Positions 11,863 to 18,542 of a stretch of 18,542 nucleotides of DNA are shown here, piece by piece (within the stretch, counting starts at the first letter, position 1; each line of letters opens with the position of its first letter). The stretch is from positions 1 to 18,542 of the forward strand of contig JAGTVE010000308.1 in the NCBI GenBank assembly GCA_018224485.1. Reading direction: 5' to 3'. This stretch comes from Thioalkalivibrio sp. Lineage in GTDB: Bacteria; Pseudomonadota; Gammaproteobacteria; Ectothiorhodospirales; Ectothiorhodospiraceae. The notes beneath the pieces are model-generated. The model had not been told where the DNA came from, searched no databases, and was given only the letters and a program-made list of their open reading frames with translations. The position numbers were made by a program, and so were the translations under genes.

Positions 11863-13596
11863 TCAGGCGAGGATCGCCGCGCACTCTCCGGGGAGCCGGA
11901 GGGTGGTCCCCCGCAACTCGATCCCCGGTGCGGAGCACAGCCTCAACTCCAGGTCTGCGACCTCCGGGGGCAGGGTCAGGGTCTGCGGCACCGTCCCCAT
12001 GTTGCAGGCCGTGACCATGCCAGAGCGCAGCAGGGCGATGCAGCGGCGGTCTTCGTCGACGGCCACTTGGAGCCGATCGAGACAGTCGTCGGCGAAGGCC
12101 GGGTGGCTGCGACGCAGCCGGATCAGCGAGCGGTGCCAGTCAAGAATCCCGGCATGGGGATCCCGCATGCGTTCATCCCAGTCCAGGCGGGAACGGTAGA
12201 AGCTGTCCGCGGCCTGTGGATCCGGAATGCTCTCCGGGTCCCAGCCGAAGGCGGCGAATTCCTCGCGCCGCCCGGTGCGCACCGCCTCGGCGAGCTCCGG
12301 GTCCTGGTGGTCGGTGAAGTAGAGAAACGGGCTGGATGCGGCCCACTCCTCGCCCTGGAAGAGCATCGGCACGAACGGGGAGGTCAGGACCAGCGCGGCG
12401 CCCACCTTCAGCAACGCCGGGGACAAGAGATGGCTGCTGCGTTCGCCCGTGGCGCGATTGCCGACCTGATCGTGGTTCTGCAGACAGCCGACGAAGCGCC
12501 GGCCCGGTACATCGGTCGCCGGGCGGCCGTGCGTGCGTCTACGGTAACGCGAGTAGACGCCGTCGTAGGCGAAGCCGCGGGTCAGCACCCGTGCCAAATG
12601 CTCGAGGCTGCCGAAGTCGGCGTAGTAGCCATTGGATTCGCCGGTCAGCACTGCGTGCAGCGCGTGGTGAAAGTCCTCGTTCCACTGCGCGTCCAGTCCG
12701 TAACCGCCAATCTCCACCGGCCGTATCAGTCGCGGATCGTTGAGATCGCTTTCCGCGATCAGCACGAACGATCGCCCCGTGCGGCTCTCCAGCCCCTTGA
12801 CCTCGGCAGACAGGGCCTCAAGGAGGTGCACGGCGGAGGTGTCGATGATGGCATGCACCGCATCGATGCGCAGGCCGTCGAAGTGGTAGTCGCGCAGCCA
12901 CATCAGCGCATTGTCGATGAAGAAGCGCCGGACCTCGTCGCTGTGGGCACGGTCCAGGTTCACCGCCTCGCCCCAGGGCGTGCTGTAGGCGTCGGTGAAA
13001 TAGGGACCGAACTGGCCAAGATAGTTGCCGTCCGGACCGAGGTGGTTGTAGACCACGTCGAGCAGCACGGCCAGGCCTCGCCGGTGACAGGCATCGACCA
13101 GCCGCTTCAGTCCATCCGGACCGCCGTAGGCGTGATGCGGGGCGAACAGATTCACGCCGTCGTAACCCCAGCCCCGATCACCGGGGAACTCCTGCACCGG
13201 CATCAGTTCGAGGTGCGTGACGCCGAGCTCCGCGAGATGATCGAGCCTGTCGATCACCGCCTCGAAGGTCCCTGCGGCGGTGAAGGTGCCGACGTGGATC
13301 TCAATGATCACGGCCGCGGCCAGGGGCGGTGCGCGCCAGCCCTGATCGCTCCATTCGAAGGTCTGGTGGTCCACCCAGCGCGAGGGCCGGTGTACGCCAT
13401 TGGGTTGCCAGGGAGAGCGCGGATCGGGGAATGGACCGTTACCATCCACGTGGAACGCATAGTCCACGCCGTGCGCAAGTGCGGCGCCGTCCAGCCTCCA
13501 CCAGCCGCCGTCCTGACGCGCCATCGGCGTACGGGTACCGGCGCATTCCAGCAGCACGTGCTCCGCCTCCGGTGCCCAGGCGCGCACCGCAGTCAT
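11863..13596 (-). CDS. treZ: malto-oligosyltrehalose trehalohydrolase
   Basis: A 577-residue GH13 enzyme that cleaves the bond next to the terminal trehalose of maltooligosyl-trehalose, releasing free trehalose. The short N-terminal beta domain (WAPEAEHVLLE) is followed by the barrel with VVYNHLGPDGNYLG (about 181-194), nucleophile Asp245 in DGLRIDAVHAI, acid/base Glu282 in LIAESDLND and transition-state Asp376 in CLQNHDQVGNR. The DAQWNEDFHHALH stretch (302-314) is characteristic of TreZ. ATG 13596 overlaps the treY stop by four bases (ATGA type), and GGAGGA lies seven bases upstream, so translation is probably coupled. It is the last gene of glgX-treY-treZ. All catalytic residues are present. 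Confidence 0.97.
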   Translation of the reverse strand: MTAVRAWAPEAEHVLLECAGTRTPMARQDGGWWRLDGAALAHGVDYAFHVDGNGPFPDPRSPWQPNGVHRPSRWVDHQTFEWSDQGWRAPPLAAAVIIEIHVGTFTAAGTFEAVIDRLDHLAELGVTHLELMPVQEFPGDRGWGYDGVNLFAPHHAYGGPDGLKRLVDACHRRGLAVLLDVVYNHLGPDGNYLGQFGPYFTDAYSTPWGEAVNLDRAHSDEVRRFFIDNALMWLRDYHFDGLRIDAVHAIIDTSAVHLLEALSAEVKGLESRTGRSFVLIAESDLNDPRLIRPVEIGGYGLDAQWNEDFHHALHAVLTGESNGYYADFGSLEHLARVLTRGFAYDGVYSRYRRRTHGRPATDVPGRRFVGCLQNHDQVGNRATGERSSHLLSPALLKVGAALVLTSPFVPMLFQGEEWAASSPFLYFTDHQDPELAEAVRTGRREEFAAFGWDPESIPDPQAADSFYRSRLDWDERMRDPHAGILDWHRSLIRLRRSHPAFADDCLDRLQVAVDEDRRCIALLRSGMVTACNMGTVPQTLTLPPEVADLELRLCSAPGIELRGTTLRLPGECAAILA

Positions 13597-16239
13597 TGCG
13601 CGTCCTCCACCCGTTCGAGCAGCGCTACCGGGAAGGGTGCAAGCAGGTCGCCCACGAGCGTGTCTCCACCGTCCAGCAGCGCCCCCGAAAGTCGGTTCCG
13701 CCAGCATCCTCGCGGGAGGGGCAGACGGGTGTCCTGCCAATCGCCGGCAAGGCCCAGGACCAGCCGGGGCACCAGCACCAGCACGCGACCCCCGCGCAGG
13801 TAGGCGAGTGCGTGGTCGGCCCTGGCACCTTCGGCGGCGACTGGCTCATAGGTCCCTTCAGGTCCGAATGCGCTCGGAAGGCGTCTGCGCAGCGCCAGCG
13901 CCTCGCGAATGACCCACAGCTTCGGCAGCCCCTCATCGTCGCGCGCGAGGATCTGGTCAGGAGAAAGTGTCTTCATTTCCGCCAGCAGCTGCTGGCGCCG
14001 TTCAAAGTCCACCGGCCGCCGGTTGTCGGGATCCACGAGGCTCAGGTTCCACAGTTCGCTACCCTGGTAGATATCCGGCACCCCGGGTGCGGTGCACTTG
14101 ACCAGGGTCTGCGCGAGGCTGTTGACCCGCCCGGGAGGGATCAGCGGCGCAACGAAGGCCTCGACCGTCTCCCGGAATTCCGAGTCGGCCAGCAGGTCCT
14201 GCGCAAAGTCCCGGATGGCGTGCTCGTAATCGGGATCGGTCTGCGTCCAGCTCGTGTGTTGCTTCGCCTCGCGGATCGCCTTTTCCATGTACCCGGTCAG
14301 CCGTTCACTGTCGATCGGCCAGGCGCCGACCAGCGTCTGGTAGAGCAGGTATTCGGTCGCCGGATCGGGTCCGTGGTCCGAACGGTGCCGGGCGTTGTGT
14401 TGCATCCAGGCCCGGACGGCCCGGCCCCAGGCCTGCGGGATCTCCGACAACAGCACTAGGCGCGCGCGTACGTCCTCGCTGCGCTTGCTGTCGTGCGTGG
14501 AGCTGGCCAGCATCGCCGTCGGATGCCGGACGAGGGAATCCCGGCAGGCCCGGTGAAACTCCTCCACCGACAACCCAAAGTGCCGGGGATCGCCGCCTAC
14601 CTCGTTCAGGGCCACCAGGCGATGAAAACGGTAGAAGGCGGTATCCTCCACCCCCTTCGCCATCGCCGGTCCCGTCAGTTGCTGAAAGCGCATTGCGAGT
14701 TCGGTCTCCAGATCACCCTCGACACGCAGGAGGAGCAGGGCCTGCAGGAACTGCAGCAGCTCCTCGTCCAGGTGGGGGACCTGGACGTGCGCGTCTGCAA
14801 TGGCCGCGCGGATGTAGCGTCTGTCGGACTCGGTGACCTCGGCACCCCGCATCACGTAGGTGCGGTAGACCGGAAAGCATGCCGCGACCTCCAGGAGCGC
14901 CTGGTAGAGTCCCTCGCGGCTGTAGTCGCGATGCCGGCGATGCCGCTCGCAGATCGTCACGAACAGCGATGCCAGGCGCTGGAGTTCGCTGCCAAGGACC
15001 TCCCGCAGGATCTGATGCTTGCTTTCCAGGACCACTTCCCCGAAGTCGGCGGATTCACCGGTGATTTCCTGGTGGAGCGCGGTCATGGGGTCCTCACCGG
15101 CGGGATCGACGAAGAGCCCCTGCAGTCGGTTCAGGAAGTCGTAGCCCGTGGTACCCGCGATAGGCCACTCCGGCGGCAGCTGTTCACCGGGCTCGAGAAT
15201 CTTCTCCGCGACGATCCAGGTGTCCGGGCAGGTCTCGCGCAGGCGGCGGAAATAGTCGGCCGGATCGCGCAGCCCATCGGGGTGATCGACCCGCAGGCCG
15301 TCAACGATGCCGTCGCGTACCCACTGGATGGGCAGCGCGTGAACCGCATCGAAGACCTCGGGGTTTTCCACACGCAGGCCAGCCAGGTCATTGATGTCGA
15401 AAAAGCGTCGGTAACCAAGATCCTGGGCGGCGGTTGTCCACCAGGCGAGGCGGTAGTTCTGTTGGTCGATCAGTGCATCGAGGGCATCGGGGGTGGCGTT
15501 GATCCAGTCGAGCTCGGCCTCGACCGCCGCGAGGGTGTCGGGATCCGTTCGGCAGGTCTCGTCAAGGAGGCGGCGGATCACCTCCTGGTCGCGCTGGCGC
15601 CGCTCCATCTGATCGCGAGAGGTGACCTGCGGACGCGGCAGTCGGGCGCAGGACTCCGCGAGGAAGCCGAGCAGTTCCACGCCGATGCGGCGGTAGACGC
15701 GGTGGAGTAAAGCGACCAGCGAGGAGGGGTCGACCGGAAAGCGGTGCTCGTAATAGTGAAGCGTGAATACGCCGCCCGCGTAGTGCAGCTGCAGTTCGCC
15801 TGCATCGAGTACGCGCCCGTAGTGATCGCCCAGCACCGGCAACAGGACCTTGTTCGGCCAGCGCTCCTCCGACGACTCCCAGTCCACGTCGAAGTACCGC
15901 GCGTAGGGGCTCGAGGGCCCGTTCTCGAGTACGTCCCACCACCAGGGATTCTGGTCGCCGGCAATGGCCATGTGATTCGGGACGATGTCCAGCACCTGGC
16001 CCATGCCGGCCGCTTCGACGGCCGCGCAGAGTCGTTGCCGTGCCGCCTCCCCTCCGAGCTCCCGGTTCACCCGGCCGGGATCGACCACATCGTAGCCGTG
16101 CGTGCTGCCCTGCGCCGCCTGCAGGAACGGCGAGAGATAGATATGGCTGACACCCAGCTGTGCGAGATAGGGGACTATCGCGGCAGCATCTTCGAGCGTG
16201 AAGCCGCCGTGCAGCTGCAGGCGGTAGGTGGCGACGGGT

Positions 16240-16250
<11 letters not shown>
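13593..16250 (-). CDS. treY: malto-oligosyltrehalose synthase
   Basis: An 885-residue GH13 enzyme that isomerises the reducing-end alpha-1,4 bond of maltodextrins to the alpha,alpha-1,1 bond of trehalose. Diagnostic stretches are ATYRLQLHGGFT (7-18), QVLDIVPNHMA (85-95), nucleophile Asp322 in GLRVDHPDGLRDP, acid Glu349 in WIVAEKILEPGEQLP, KGVEDTAFYR (532-541) and Asp587 in SSTHDSKRSEDVR. The C-terminus carries PGVPDIYQG and LRRRLPSAF-type stretches usual for TreY. The start is GTG 16250, giving an 11-base overlap with glgX; no strong Shine-Dalgarno precedes it, so initiation may depend on coupling. The stop overlaps treZ. Second gene of the operon; all catalytic residues are intact. Confidence 0.97.
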
Positions 16251-18381
<2,131 letters not shown>

Positions 18382-18492
18382 GCGGTCTCCTTGCGCCTGG
18401 TGGTGGCTTCCGGGCATGCTCATGGCGGCAAAAGGCAGAGGTGCGGGGCACCTGCACGCCGGCTTCGGCCACCCTGCGGCCCAGCCTGCGTC

Positions 18493-18521
18493 AGAATAAG
18501 CCCGGCGAACGCCGATGGGAA
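18493..18521 (-). promoter_or_regulatory. candidate promoter of the glgX-treY-treZ operon
   Basis: On the minus strand TTCCCA (18521-18516), a 17-base spacer and TATTCT (18498-18493) each match four of six consensus bases. The spacer contains a CGGCG-TT-CGCCG palindrome, which could be an operator or chance. The leader to GTG 18381 would be about 105 bases. Confidence 0.35.
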
Positions 18522-18542
18522 TAGCTGCAGGATGAGCCGACG

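Noticed and set aside
12067..13803. Long plus-strand open frame opposite treZ
   Set aside because: The minus strand encodes TreZ with all catalytic residues. The plus frame has no family features and crosses the treY/treZ junction.

Overview
The window is GC-rich DNA from a proteobacterium, most likely a gammaproteobacterium. Pointers are a bacterial-type 2,3-bisphosphoglycerate-dependent phosphoglycerate mutase, frequent GTG starts with good Shine-Dalgarno sites, and intergenic REP-like elements of the kind common in pseudomonads, xanthomonads and purple-sulfur-bacteria relatives. The taxonomic guess is an inference from gene content and repeats only. No rRNA, tRNA, CRISPR array, insertion sequence or phage gene was seen.

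Layout. Bases 1-1860 hold a small unrecognised ORF, a cluster of REP-like repeats, a zinc-ribbon metallopeptidase on the minus strand and a repeat-bounded doubtful ORF. Bases 1860-3630 hold a dodecin (flavin storage) and a Na+/Ca2+ exchanger-family protein flanked by inverted copies of a mosaic repeat. Bases 3630-6620 hold a large membrane protein that joins a degenerate calcineurin-like phosphoesterase domain to a GT4 glycosyltransferase; a VTT/DedA-family membrane protein converges on it so tightly that the two stop codons share one CTAG. Bases 7010-10148 hold a coiled-coil stress protein, a transglutaminase-like protease-fold protein and an ATP-grasp ligase with its own promoter. Bases 10305-11806 hold gpmA (minus) and, divergent from it, a second copy of the coiled-coil stress protein. 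Bases 11863-18381 hold a minus-strand operon, glgX-treY-treZ, with overlapping cistrons.

How it fits together. glgX, treY and treZ form a complete glycogen-to-trehalose route: GlgX debranches glycogen, TreY converts the reducing end of the linear chain to a trehalosyl unit, and TreZ releases trehalose. Together with two sll1863-like coiled-coil proteins and dodecin this looks like a general-metabolism and stress-tolerance region, not a mobile island. The most unusual protein is the pseudo-phosphoesterase/glycosyltransferase fusion. The most unusual DNA is the set of nested repeats around the exchanger gene and an AT-rich palindrome just upstream of the ATP-grasp promoter.
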